Shown: in pieces, positions 24,368 through 33,236 of the stretch
Numbering within the stretch: position 1 is the first letter of the stretch
How the letters are laid out: the number at the start of each line of letters is the position of its first letter
Assembly: GCF_900143695.1 (NCBI RefSeq)
Contig: NZ_FRFE01000009.1
Location: 1 to 64,000 of the forward strand
Length of the DNA stretch: 64,000 nucleotides
Source: Desulfopila aestuarii DSM 18488
GTDB taxonomy: Bacteria > Desulfobacterota > Desulfobulbia > Desulfobulbales > Desulfocapsaceae
Direction: 5' to 3'
Translations under genes and position numbers: made by a program
Notes under the pieces: generated by a model
What the model saw: only the letters and a program-made list of their open reading frames with translations
Told to the model about the DNA's origin: nothing
Databases searched by the model: none

Positions 24368-25030
24368 ATGGGGCGTTCTGCGGTGGAGAAAGACCAGAGG
24401 ATTGTACAGATATTTGTTGCAGTCCTCCTGTCTCTGCTGGCTGGATCGCATGACGGGATCGCTTTCGTTGGCATTGCCGAAGAGCGTACATGCGCCCTGC
24501 CGGAGTGTTTCCTGCCCGAGGCCGGTCGCCGCTACACCTTTATGGTGCATTATCCCGACGGGGATTCCGGCACCCTGAAGATGGTGCCGGAATATGATGA
24601 AAAAAACGGGGTACTCACCTGTAACAACCGCGCCTACAGCGAGCTGTATCATGAGTTCATCGAATCGAGCGAGAAATATCAGTACCTCCCCGACGGTATT
24701 TACCGGATCGAGAGCATCGGCAGCGGGATACCGGAGCTCTGGCTGCCGGCTGAACTCGTTCCCGGTATAAGCTGGGAAACTGGCAGCGGTAGCCACAGGG
24801 TTGTGGCACTTGATGTCCATTGTCCTTCGAAACTGCTGCCGGCCGCAATCTGTCTCCAGGTGGTGAGCCGTTACCATGTTATGGCCGATATGGAGGTAGA
24901 GAGCTATTTTGCTGCAGGTTTTGGCAGAATTCTTTCACGAATCAGATCTTCTTCCAATCCCATCGAATATGAGCTGACAGCTGTTGAAAATGATCCTGTT
25001 GCCTCCAGTGTGTCAGCAGAGTCCCTATAA
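24368..25030 (+). CDS. Exported protein of unknown function
   Basis: A 220-residue protein with an N-terminal hydrophobic helix (about 13-35, IVQIFVAVLLSLLAG), probably a signal anchor. The outer part has a Cys pair (TCALPEC) and regular beta text (YTFMVHYPDGDSGTLKMVPEYD, DGIYRIESIGSGIPELWLPAEL). I do not recognise the family. ATG 24368 has a perfect AGGAGG, which rules out the longer start at 24302 that would overlap the pentapeptide gene. It converges with the kamA-like gene. Confidence 0.6.
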   Translation: MGRSAVEKDQRIVQIFVAVLLSLLAGSHDGIAFVGIAEERTCALPECFLPEAGRRYTFMVHYPDGDSGTLKMVPEYDEKNGVLTCNNRAYSELYHEFIESSEKYQYLPDGIYRIESIGSGIPELWLPAELVPGISWETGSGSHRVVALDVHCPSKLLPAAICLQVVSRYHVMADMEVESYFAAGFGRILSRIRSSSNPIEYELTAVENDPVASSVSAESL

Positions 25031-25053
25031 AGTGTGGTGGGGTACTCGTAGCA

Positions 25054-26850
25054 TTAATAGTAGTACCAGATGGTTTTATACTCCTCGAGATCCTCGCCCA
25101 ATTTCTCCAACCGTTCCAGATATTCATGGATGGAAACGTCGGTATAGACATACGTGTCCATCAACGCCAGCTTCTTTTCCCACGGGTGGAATTCATAGAC
25201 CCGTTTACCGTTTGGTAAAATCGAGATGATATCCCGGTGCTGCGAGGCCTTGAGGTAGTTCTTGCCGAGCTTCGGCACGTTGAAAACGATCTCATCGGTC
25301 CGTACCGTACCCGGCAGGAGTCTGGCCTCTTCTTGCTGCTCCTGCAACAGTCTTGCAATAGGGACCCGATAAAGATCGGTCTCCTCTTTGCCCTTGGTGT
25401 TGAAGGTGTAGTAGGGGGTAACGCCGATGAGTCGGAGCTGCTGACGAAGGGTCACGGCTTCGAACCGACGCGAGTTGTAGAAGGTGTAAACCAGCTGGTT
25501 GTAAACACTGACGCCAAATAATCGGAATTTTTGAACAGCGGCCATGGCCTCAGGGGTGATCTCGGTCGTATGTTCAAAATGGGTGATTAACACAATCTCC
25601 CGTCGGCCCGGTTCATGATAGCGGGTGATGGTCCGTGCCAGGGCATCGGTGATCCGCTGCGGCAGGGTGACGGGGGTGCGGGTGCCGATGCGGATGCGGA
25701 TCACGTGTTTGATTGCCGCGACCCTGGCCAGCAGTCCATCAAGCTGTTCGTCTGAAAAGAGCAGGGGATCGCCACCGGTGATGAGTACCTCATTAATCTC
25801 AGGCCGTTCAGCTATCCAATCGATGGCGGCTGCCAATTTGTCTTCGGAGAGTGCGGCGTTTTCCGAATAGACATCCTCGATCTGCCAGTTACGTTGACAG
25901 TATACGCAGATCTGTGGGCAGGTAAGTAGCGGTTTCAAGATGACGATATTGGGATAACGCCGGGTAATGCCCTCAATGGGGGAGGTGTCTCCTTCCAGCA
26001 TGAAGTCCATAGAGCAGTCGGCGTTTGCCCGGGAGAGGCGCATCGTTGTGACATAATTGAGCGGCGGCAGGACCTGGGCGCGAACGGCTCTATCGTAGCT
26101 GCCGGTATTTTCGGGATCAAGGAGTGAGAGATAGTACGGGGTGATGCCAAAGGGGATACGGTTTTCTCTTGCCATCTGGATGGCTTTATACTCGTCCTCG
26201 GTGAGGTTGACCATCTCCCGCAGGGTATCGGCGTTGCGGATAATGTTTCGGGTATGCCAACGCCAGTCGTTCCATTCCAGATCGGTTATCCCGTAGCGGC
26301 GCTGGATGTTTTGTTTGTTGATGCTGCGGGCACTGATTAGCTCATCGCTTAATCCATTGGCATGGTGTTCCATGAGAGCGAGCGATTTCTCGGCCATGTC
26401 CGAGAGGTAGGAGGAACGCTCTGTGGCGGCTTCCCGTCCATGAAGCTTCAGAAATGCCGGCGGTTCCTCGGCATATACGTCGGTCAGATCGCTGACGCCT
26501 TGGATCAGGTGCTTTATTTCGGAGACAAAGCCTGCTGAGAGTGGCGGTGTCTCGTCTGTTTCCCGGTCGTTAAGATGATCATCGATATATTGTAGGAAAC
26601 TGAACTCGGCAAGATTCTCACTCCTGGGGTTGAGGAGGTTTCTGAAGACCCAGACGGCGTCCCGCCGCAAAATCCACTCCATTGGCCGGATGGGGTCAGT
26701 GTAGTCAGTGATGGCCGTCAGTGTACTGGAGAGATAGGCACGCAGCCTGTTCCGTTTTTCCTCAAGTGCCAGTGAAGACTTGAGAATATTGCTGATTTCA
26801 GGATTGATAGCGATAGCTGCGCACAGCTGTTGTTTGAGTGTATACGTCAT
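25054..26850 (-). CDS. KamA-family radical SAM protein with long N-terminal extension
   Basis: About 598 residues. The C-terminal 400 match lysine/glutamate 2,3-aminomutases: WNDWRWHTRNII with NLTEDE (start of the aminomutase fold), radical SAM cluster CPQICVYC (CxxxCxxC, near residue 311 from this start), ITGGDPLL for SAM, and RIGTRTPVTLPQRIT. Aminomutases use PLP and a 4Fe-4S cluster to move an amino group. The first ~190 residues are an extra helical domain absent from ordinary KamA (about 400-470 residues). The substrate is unknown. No acetyltransferase partner (AblB) is nearby. The start could be ATG 26898; no ribosome site decides. Confidence 0.75.
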   Translation of the reverse strand: MTYTLKQQLCAAIAINPEISNILKSSLALEEKRNRLRAYLSSTLTAITDYTDPIRPMEWILRRDAVWVFRNLLNPRSENLAEFSFLQYIDDHLNDRETDETPPLSAGFVSEIKHLIQGVSDLTDVYAEEPPAFLKLHGREAATERSSYLSDMAEKSLALMEHHANGLSDELISARSINKQNIQRRYGITDLEWNDWRWHTRNIIRNADTLREMVNLTEDEYKAIQMARENRIPFGITPYYLSLLDPENTGSYDRAVRAQVLPPLNYVTTMRLSRANADCSMDFMLEGDTSPIEGITRRYPNIVILKPLLTCPQICVYCQRNWQIEDVYSENAALSEDKLAAAIDWIAERPEINEVLITGGDPLLFSDEQLDGLLARVAAIKHVIRIRIGTRTPVTLPQRITDALARTITRYHEPGRREIVLITHFEHTTEITPEAMAAVQKFRLFGVSVYNQLVYTFYNSRRFEAVTLRQQLRLIGVTPYYTFNTKGKEETDLYRVPIARLLQEQQEEARLLPGTVRTDEIVFNVPKLGKNYLKASQHRDIISILPNGKRVYEFHPWEKKLALMDTYVYTDVSIHEYLERLEKLGEDLEEYKTIWYYY

Positions 26851-27134
26851 AGTCGTGAATGATTTAAACGTGCTTGCGAGTTGCGGCCTTTGGCGCATGC
26901 GTGTTGGACATACATGATAACGTTCAGCACATTGAACGTGAGGCGAAGTGTCTGTCCTGCATTGTCAAAGACAGGGCTTTTGAAGAAGATACCTTTAGTA
27001 TACAGTATCTGGGCAGAACAACAACCTGGGCATTAATGTGCTGAAATTAGTGTGATTGCCGCTAGATGTTACGCGAGTGGGTCAATGTGTGTGTCAGGTG
27101 TAGTGTTCCGTCTCCTGGGTGTTACGAAAGAGGG

Positions 27135-27181
27135 AGGCAGTTGCGTCATTTTGTGTGGTAAAAAGATTTCGGCAACTGCCT
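27135..27181. terminator. Inverted repeat, terminator-like
   Basis: AGGCAGTTGC (27135-27144) and GCAACTGCCT (27172-27181) form a 10-bp stem around a 27-nt loop. TTTTTC follows on the plus strand. It lies just past the end of the leftward small lipoprotein gene. The remainder of the 26851-27191 gap shows nothing else. Confidence 0.5.
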
Positions 27182-27191
27182 TTTTCCTGGC

Positions 27192-27404
27192 TTACTCACG
27201 ATCGAGGATATTCTCCTTGGCGTCTTCATATTCATCCTCGGTGATAATCCCCATTTCCCGGGCTTTTTGCAGATCAATCAGTTCCTGGCCTATGGTGGTT
27301 GTCGTGCTGGTTGATCGTAATTCCGCACCGCCACCGCCGCAACCTGAAAAGGTCAGGCAAGTGCTAGCCAACACTACCAGGATAATACACTCTCTCAGGG
27401 CCAT
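27192..27404 (-). CDS. Small lipoprotein with SHOCT-like tail
   Basis: A 70-residue lipoprotein. The signal peptide ends at the lipobox TFSGC, followed by a Gly run. The mature part has a short linker and a SHOCT-like C-terminal helix pair (LQKAREMGIITEDEYEDAK). ATG 27404 follows GGAGAGCAC, ruling out the longer frame to 27497. It lies alone. SHOCT tails occur on many unrelated proteins and may mediate oligomerisation, so no role can be given. Confidence 0.65.
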   Translation of the reverse strand: MALRECIILVVLASTCLTFSGCGGGGAELRSTSTTTTIGQELIDLQKAREMGIITEDEYEDAKENILDRE

Positions 27405-27549
27405 GTGCTCTCCATTGCGATAATTATTAAGGTGTATGTTTTTGTTATCGCAATTAAATAACATGTGCATCCGGAACTGTAAAGACCAGGGTCGCAATCG
27501 AATTTAGCTCAAGGGAGACGGCTGCGGCTGGCTTTATTGTTCTCGTTTC

Positions 27550-28869
27550 CTACCTCTGTCTATTTTTCTCTTTTTCCATCATGATTTTAAGGATGGTCTT
27601 GTCCGTTTCCATCATGCCCTGCTGACTCAGGGTGCCCATATTCCTGACGGTGTTTTCGGTGGATGTGCCGACGATGCCATCCGTGTCCTTGACGTTGATC
27701 CCCTGCAGGGAAAAGAGCGCGGCCTGGACAGCGGCCCCGGCAGCGGTGTTGAGTTTGATGGCGCAACCGGCCTTGGCCCCGTCGCAGATGACACCGGCGA
27801 GGTCTTCCATGATGTTTCTGATTGCCCCGGCCATATGCTCCACATCGCCGCCGACGAGATAGGTGATGCCGGCGGTAGCGCCTGCTCCGGCGGCCACAGA
27901 ACAGCCGCAGACCGCAGAGAGCCTGCCGGTGTGCGCCTTGACATAACCGGTAATAATGTGGCTTAAGGCAATGGCTTTGAGCACCTGCTCCTTGTCACAG
28001 TCAATGAAATCCTTGATGGCCCAGATTGGCAGAATGGCGGTCAGGCCATGGTTGCCGCTACCGGCGGAACTCATGGCAGGCAGGTTGACACCACTCATGC
28101 GGGCATCCGCTGCTGCCGAGGTAAGTCGTCGGGCTGAGGTGGCCATGTCGTTTACCAGGAGTTTCTGTTTGAGCAGCCGGTCGATGCCTTTGCCGATGCC
28201 GAGTCCTCCACCATATTTGAGCCCATGTTCGGCAAGGCGAAGATTGTGGTCGACGCCCTCCTGGAGAAAAGCGAGATCGTCTTGATCAATTTCTTCCAGA
28301 AGTTCAAAAATTTCCTGCAGGGTCAGGCTCCGTAGCCATTCCTCCAGCTCTGCAAGACGGCTTTTACCTGATGATGAGGGTGGGGCCGTGATGAGCGGGG
28401 AGTCGTTAACCGGAGTGCCATTGAGAGTCAGGCTGACAATGTTGTTGTGGATATCGGTAATGATCGATTCTGCTACATCCTCTCCGGCTTGAATTCGGGT
28501 CTTGATGTAGAGCCCCGATTCTTCACGCAGATTGACCGCAACTCTACCTTCCTTAAGGAGTGCCTGGGCTTTTTTCACCGAGGCTTCGTTGAGGGATTCC
28601 AGCACCTCCAATCCGCGATGGGGATCGCAGCCAATAGCGCCGAGTGCCGAAGCGGTATCGATGCCAGCCAGCCCGCCGCTACCGGGAATGGTCACGGCCA
28701 TGCCGTTTTTATAGATATTGGGATCAACCCAGACCTCGATTGAGTCGAATTGCCTCTGAGGAAGCAGGCTGGCAGCGGCAGCAGCGCCCAAGGCGACGGC
28801 AACGGGTTCGGTGCAGCCAAGAGCCAGGGTTACTTCCATCTGCAGGATGTCTTTTACGGTAAATTTCAT
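27550..28869 (-). CDS. cyuA: L-cysteine desulfidase (CyuA/UPF0597 family)
   Basis: A 439-residue protein of the L-cysteine desulfidase family (E. coli CyuA/YhaM), which uses a 4Fe-4S cluster to split cysteine into sulfide, ammonia and pyruvate. Visible family blocks are MEVTLALGCTEPVAVALG (Cys19), MAVTIPGSGG, MSSAGSGNHGLTAILP, LSAVCGCSVAAGAGA and GVICDGAKAGCAIK, which supply the expected cluster cysteines. The reaction passes through 2-aminoacrylate, and the gene directly upstream on the same strand encodes RidA, which hydrolyses that intermediate. The gap is 63 bp, so they form an operon. In a sulfidogenic anaerobe it may serve cysteine catabolism or sulfide supply. Confidence 0.88.
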   Translation of the reverse strand: MKFTVKDILQMEVTLALGCTEPVAVALGAAAAASLLPQRQFDSIEVWVDPNIYKNGMAVTIPGSGGLAGIDTASALGAIGCDPHRGLEVLESLNEASVKKAQALLKEGRVAVNLREESGLYIKTRIQAGEDVAESIITDIHNNIVSLTLNGTPVNDSPLITAPPSSSGKSRLAELEEWLRSLTLQEIFELLEEIDQDDLAFLQEGVDHNLRLAEHGLKYGGGLGIGKGIDRLLKQKLLVNDMATSARRLTSAAADARMSGVNLPAMSSAGSGNHGLTAILPIWAIKDFIDCDKEQVLKAIALSHIITGYVKAHTGRLSAVCGCSVAAGAGATAGITYLVGGDVEHMAGAIRNIMEDLAGVICDGAKAGCAIKLNTAAGAAVQAALFSLQGINVKDTDGIVGTSTENTVRNMGTLSQQGMMETDKTILKIMMEKEKNRQR

Positions 28870-28932
28870 ATGGTTCAGATGCCTGTGAAAAGGGTGGGGT
28901 ACTGCGAATCCGTGATTATGCTGTTTGCCGGA

Positions 28933-29313
28933 TTACAGGCTGAGGATCGCCTCTATTTCAATGTTGGAGCCCAGTGGTAATGCTGCAACCTGCACGGTAG
29001 AACGGGCTGGAGGTGCAGCGGGGAAATGGGTGGCGTAGGCACTGTTCATGGCCTGAAAGTCACCAAGGTCGGTGAGGAAGATGGTGGTTTTCACTACCTG
29101 GTCCAGGTTGGCTCCGGCTGCTTCGGCAATGGCCCGCATATTTGCAAGGACCTGGTGTGTACGGGTCGCGATATCGCCTTCCACCATTTTTCCTGTGGTT
29201 GGGTCAATGGGTAATTGTCCGGAGATAAAAAGTAAATTGCCTACGGATACCGCCTGAGAGTAGGGGCCGAGCGCGGCTGGAGCCATATCTGTCTGATGGA
29301 TTTTTTTTGTCAT
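28933..29313 (-). CDS. ridA: RidA family enamine/imine deaminase
   Basis: A 126-residue protein of the RidA/YjgF family at full normal length. GPYSQAV (substrate-binding Tyr), LLFISGQLPIDP, NMRAIAEAAG, VVKTTIFLTD and the ARSTVQVAALP stretch with its catalytic Arg are all present. RidA hydrolyses reactive enamines such as 2-aminoacrylate to the keto acid and ammonia and protects PLP enzymes. It is first in a two-gene unit with L-cysteine desulfidase. ATG 29313 follows AGAGGATCAG. Confidence 0.93.
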   Translation of the reverse strand: MTKKIHQTDMAPAALGPYSQAVSVGNLLFISGQLPIDPTTGKMVEGDIATRTHQVLANMRAIAEAAGANLDQVVKTTIFLTDLGDFQAMNSAYATHFPAAPPARSTVQVAALPLGSNIEIEAILSL

Positions 29314-29707
29314 CTGATCCTCTTTTTCAAAAAATAATTTATTAAGCTTCTCTGCAGCCAGCTATCGGCTGGAAGGCTTGATAATTGGCACATTGTGGCA
29401 GTTAAGTTGATGCTTAGTTTCCCATCCGGGCGAATTTCTGTCAACACAAAACGTTCATATGCTCAAATAATGGTGCAGACTATTATGGAAGCTGCATTAT
29501 ATTTTTTCATAACCGGAGCATAGCCCCGTACGCCGCATCAGGTATGGGATAGGAGTATTCGGTCGGTTGGCTGCTATCAGTGGTTGGTGACAATTCACCG
29601 ATTTTTCCCGGGCCGCTCCTTGAATTTCAAATAAATCTGTGCAGATAATAAAGGAAACGATGTAAAGCCAAAACCTCTATCTCTCTACCTCGCAAAGGAG
29701 GGGCACG
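29314..29707. other. Divergent promoter region ridA/prkA
   Basis: This 394-bp gap separates leftward ridA from the rightward prkA operon and must hold both promoters. A TGGCAC followed by GGCA at about 29388-29402 resembles a sigma54 site, but the spacing between GG and GC is one base short, so I do not call it. No RNA gene is seen. Confidence 0.35.
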
Positions 29708-31768
29708 ATGCCAGCGCAAACAAACAATACACTCTATAATCATATCACGTCGGTGAAGAAAGGGGATCGAGTTTTCGAAAACGCCTTTCAGTGTGTCAGC
29801 CGGATGATTCTCGACAGGGATATTGAGAAAGTCGTTGTCAACGGTAAGACCACCTTCGATTTCAAGATATTTCGTGACGGCAAAAAGCATATCATCGGCA
29901 TGTACGACGAGATCAACTCGTTTGTGTCGTTTGTAAAAGACGCAGCCCAAGGCGGCTCCTCCAAAGAGATGGCCTATGTCCTGGTCGGTGAACCGGGCAA
30001 TGGCAAGACCTTCCTGGTGGAGTACCTTTGTGGCATGTACCGGGATTTTTTGGCGCTCCCTGGAAATCGTAAATATACCTTCCGCTTTAAAAATCTCGAT
30101 AAGCTTGGCCGTTATGGGCATATCACCGCCATTGAGTCCCAGACCTATGAAGACCCGATGGTCCTGGCCATGAATCTCTTTGAAACAAAAGACGAGAGCA
30201 TGAAATACCTGGCCAGAAAATACCGGGCCTCCACCAAGCTGGTCGAGGAGTGGTATGATAACTATCGGCCTCTTGGCGCGTGCTCCGCATACATCTGGAA
30301 CGAGATTCGCGATTATACCGACGGTAAGATCGACGACATGCTGGAGTTCATCGAAATTGTTCCGGTGCCCCTGATAGAAAGCCTGGGCACCGTGACCGGC
30401 AAGTATCCGGCCAAAGACAAGATCACCTCTTCGGCGGTGGATCTGCTAGGGGAGGAATCGATCCAGAGGCTTCTGCACATCTCCGATACCAACAACCCCT
30501 ACCGGTTCGACCTCAGGCGGGGGGCGCTGGCGCGGGTTGCTGGTGGCGGTATCCATTTTTCTGATGAGATCTACAAGAACAAAAAAGATCTGGTGCAGGT
30601 CTATCTGGGCGTCATCCAGAACCGCTCGATTGAGATTGACGGTTACAAGTGGCCGATCGATACGCTTATCATCGCCACCTCCAATAACGCCGAGTTCAAC
30701 CGGTTCCTGGCGGAAAAAGAAGAGGCGCCGATTATCGACCGGTGCCGTATCTGCTACGTCTCGCACAATACCAATTACAAGCTGCAGAAAGAGCTGACGG
30801 CCTATGCCATCGGCAATGAGTCGAAGACCACGCTTACCGGCGATGTAATGCATCAAGACCCGAATCTCAATTATGCCGCCTCGGCTGCGGTGGTGTTAAC
30901 CCGCCTGCCGAGGTCAGAGAAACTCACGCCCATTGAGACGATGAAGCTTGCTTCCGGCGAGGTGGCTGGAGAAAAGAGCCTCAAGACCCTTTCCGAGGTG
31001 ATAGACACTCTCAACCAGGATCATGATATCACCAAACGTTTTGGTCAGAAGGGGCTCGGACAGCGAAATCTCGGCAGGACCATGCAATTGATGCTGGAAT
31101 CCAGTGAAACCAATGAAGGCAAGTGCATGTTCGCGTACGATGTCTTTACGGCACTTGAGCGGATCATTCTCGATTATGTGAGCGAGGCGAATGACCGGAC
31201 CAAGTTCCTGGCGGACCTCAAAATTGCCCGTGGTCTCTACCGTGAACGGATCCTTACCGAGATGTTCAATGCCTATATGGATGAGCCGCTGGCCATCCGT
31301 AAGGATGTGCTTAACTATGTCAATATGATCATCGGCATCGACGCCGAAAATCTTGGCGCCGACAAGATGTGGAAATACAAGAATCCGCAGACCGGCGAGT
31401 TGCAGGCGATCAAGATCGACGAGCGCTATATTGACTCAGTGGAAGACCGGTTGGGCCTGAAGACCAGGGAACAGAAGGATTCCTTTAGAACCTCGATCCG
31501 CAAGGTGTACGGCCAGAAGATCTCGGTCGACCCCAATTACGACTTTATGGACAACCTGGAACTCGTGAAAGCGGTCACCGATGTGCGTCTGAAATCCGAT
31601 ATTGCCGGGGCAGGCAGTCTGATTGGCGCGCTGGCCAACCGGACCAACGAGGAGAACCAGAAGCTCTACGACCGGATGATCGACACTATGCTCAATAAGC
31701 TCGGTTACTGCGCAACCTGTGCCCAGAAGACCATCGAGTATTTCTGTACCCAGGTTGATGAGAATTAG
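29708..31768 (+). CDS. prkA: PrkA serine protein kinase / AAA+ protein
   Basis: A 686-residue PrkA (YeaG in E. coli). The N-terminal AAA+ core has Walker A GEPGNGKT at residues 94-101 and IHFSDEIYK as the Walker B-like block, then sensor segment IATSNNAEF. The C-terminal PrkA domain is kinase-related (family knowledge). These proteins act with YeaH and SpoVR-type partners in stationary phase and nitrogen or stress adaptation. The start has a strong GGAGGGG site. It is first of four same-strand genes (gaps 40, 42 and 28 bp) ending at the terminator at 37098. Length and motifs are normal. Confidence 0.94.
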   Translation: MPAQTNNTLYNHITSVKKGDRVFENAFQCVSRMILDRDIEKVVVNGKTTFDFKIFRDGKKHIIGMYDEINSFVSFVKDAAQGGSSKEMAYVLVGEPGNGKTFLVEYLCGMYRDFLALPGNRKYTFRFKNLDKLGRYGHITAIESQTYEDPMVLAMNLFETKDESMKYLARKYRASTKLVEEWYDNYRPLGACSAYIWNEIRDYTDGKIDDMLEFIEIVPVPLIESLGTVTGKYPAKDKITSSAVDLLGEESIQRLLHISDTNNPYRFDLRRGALARVAGGGIHFSDEIYKNKKDLVQVYLGVIQNRSIEIDGYKWPIDTLIIATSNNAEFNRFLAEKEEAPIIDRCRICYVSHNTNYKLQKELTAYAIGNESKTTLTGDVMHQDPNLNYAASAAVVLTRLPRSEKLTPIETMKLASGEVAGEKSLKTLSEVIDTLNQDHDITKRFGQKGLGQRNLGRTMQLMLESSETNEGKCMFAYDVFTALERIILDYVSEANDRTKFLADLKIARGLYRERILTEMFNAYMDEPLAIRKDVLNYVNMIIGIDAENLGADKMWKYKNPQTGELQAIKIDERYIDSVEDRLGLKTREQKDSFRTSIRKVYGQKISVDPNYDFMDNLELVKAVTDVRLKSDIAGAGSLIGALANRTNEENQKLYDRMIDTMLNKLGYCATCAQKTIEYFCTQVDEN

Positions 31769-31808
31769 ACGGAGGGACGGCGGATTTCCGCATTGACCAT
31801 CGGGATTT

Positions 31809-33194
31809 ATGAAAAAGCTACGCGCGCAGTATGAAGAATATAAAAGGAAAGGACTGACGCCTGAGCAGGACGCCATGATGCGCCGGGAGCTGGATATTGC
31901 CGAGAAAAAAGGTGGTATCGTCGAGCTGCAGCACAGTATGGCTGACCCAGCCCGGCCAATCTGCCTCTATGGCTATAACGATCAGCAGATGCTCATGGAC
32001 AATGTCCCGGAGCGCCCGGTACTGGCAACTTCCGTCCATTCTCTTGAATATCTGCTGGAAAAGGATTCGCAACGGGAAAAAGACGGTTTTCCGCGGAAGA
32101 TCCGGGTCGGCAAGATGGTCAAGCCCGGTCGGGATGGCGATGATAAGGTGGTGGTTGTTCCGACAACTGTCGAGGAAAAGCTGATTCATGATCGGATTGT
32201 CCCGCAGGATGAGGAAGAAGGCGAAGGTCAGGGCGATGGCGGGTCTGGCGAAGGTGAGGAAGGTGAGGTTATCGGCGAGCAGCCGGTTCGCCAGGAAAAG
32301 GGTAGTGAGGGGACCGGCGCAGGGCAGGGTGATGCTGGCTCCCATGAGATCGAGTCCAACGCTTATGATCTCGGTAAGGTCTTGACCGAACAGTTCAAGC
32401 TGCCAAACTTGAGAGACAAAGGCAAGAAACGTTCACTTACCCGTTATACCTATGATCTAACAGACAAAAACCGCGGTTTTGGCCAGGTCCTGGATAAAAA
32501 GGCGACCCTCAGACGTATCATCCAGACCAATATCGGTCTGGGGCGGATCCAGGGCAACAGCACCGTTGACACCAAAGACTTGCTGATGTCGCCAAAAGAC
32601 CGGGTCTATCGCATTCTCTCAAAGGAGAAGGATTACGAGTCCCAGGCGGTGGTTTTTTTCGTTCGCGACTATTCCGGCTCCATGAGCGGCAAGCCTACCG
32701 AACTGGTGGTGAATCAGCATGTACTCATCTACTCCTGGCTCATTTACCAGTATGAAAAGCAGGTGGAGACCCGTTTCATCCTCCATGATACCGAGGCCAA
32801 GGAGGTGGAGGATTTCAACACCTATTACAACTCCAAGGTGGCTGGCGGCACCCAGGTTTCAGCGGCCTACAAGTTGGTGAACAAGATTGTCGAGGAAGAG
32901 AATCTGGCCAAAGATTATAATATCTACATCTTCCACGGCACCGACGGCGACGACTGGGATACCCGCGGCGACGAGGCCATTCCACAGTTAAAGCAGATGC
33001 TGAACTATGCCTCACGTATCGGCGTGACCATTGCTGAAAACGGCTATGGCATCTCCGGCCGTAGCGAGGTGGAAACATATTTGCGCAAGTCTGGCCTCTT
33101 AGAAGAGTGGCGTAATAATCTGCGGCTCGATGTGCTGAGTAAGGATGCCACCGAGACCCGGCTGATTGACGGCATTAAGAAACTCATCTCCTAA
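31809..33194 (+). CDS. yeaH: YeaH/YhbH family protein (DUF444, VWA-like)
   Basis: A 461-residue DUF444 protein. Residues ~130-180 are a Glu/Gly-rich flexible linker (DEEEGEGQGDGGSGEGEEGE), a feature of the family. The C-terminal half is a von Willebrand A-like domain with MIDAS motif DYSGSMSG at 287-294, GGTQVSAAYK and FHGTDGDDWD supplying further metal ligands. The family is an invariable partner of PrkA and SpoVR, and the VWA domain probably mediates protein contacts with that kinase. The gene is 40 bp after prkA, and its own ribosome site is weak. Confidence 0.92.
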   Translation: MKKLRAQYEEYKRKGLTPEQDAMMRRELDIAEKKGGIVELQHSMADPARPICLYGYNDQQMLMDNVPERPVLATSVHSLEYLLEKDSQREKDGFPRKIRVGKMVKPGRDGDDKVVVVPTTVEEKLIHDRIVPQDEEEGEGQGDGGSGEGEEGEVIGEQPVRQEKGSEGTGAGQGDAGSHEIESNAYDLGKVLTEQFKLPNLRDKGKKRSLTRYTYDLTDKNRGFGQVLDKKATLRRIIQTNIGLGRIQGNSTVDTKDLLMSPKDRVYRILSKEKDYESQAVVFFVRDYSGSMSGKPTELVVNQHVLIYSWLIYQYEKQVETRFILHDTEAKEVEDFNTYYNSKVAGGTQVSAAYKLVNKIVEEENLAKDYNIYIFHGTDGDDWDTRGDEAIPQLKQMLNYASRIGVTIAENGYGISGRSEVETYLRKSGLLEEWRNNLRLDVLSKDATETRLIDGIKKLIS

Positions 33195-33236
33195 TCGCAC
33201 CTCAGGCGCGTGTTGCGCCTGGATCGGAATAACGTT

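Noticed and set aside
29388-29402. Sigma54-like TGGCAC..GGCA upstream of the prkA operon
   Set aside because: The distance between the GG and GC elements is nine instead of ten and the TTGC box is missing.
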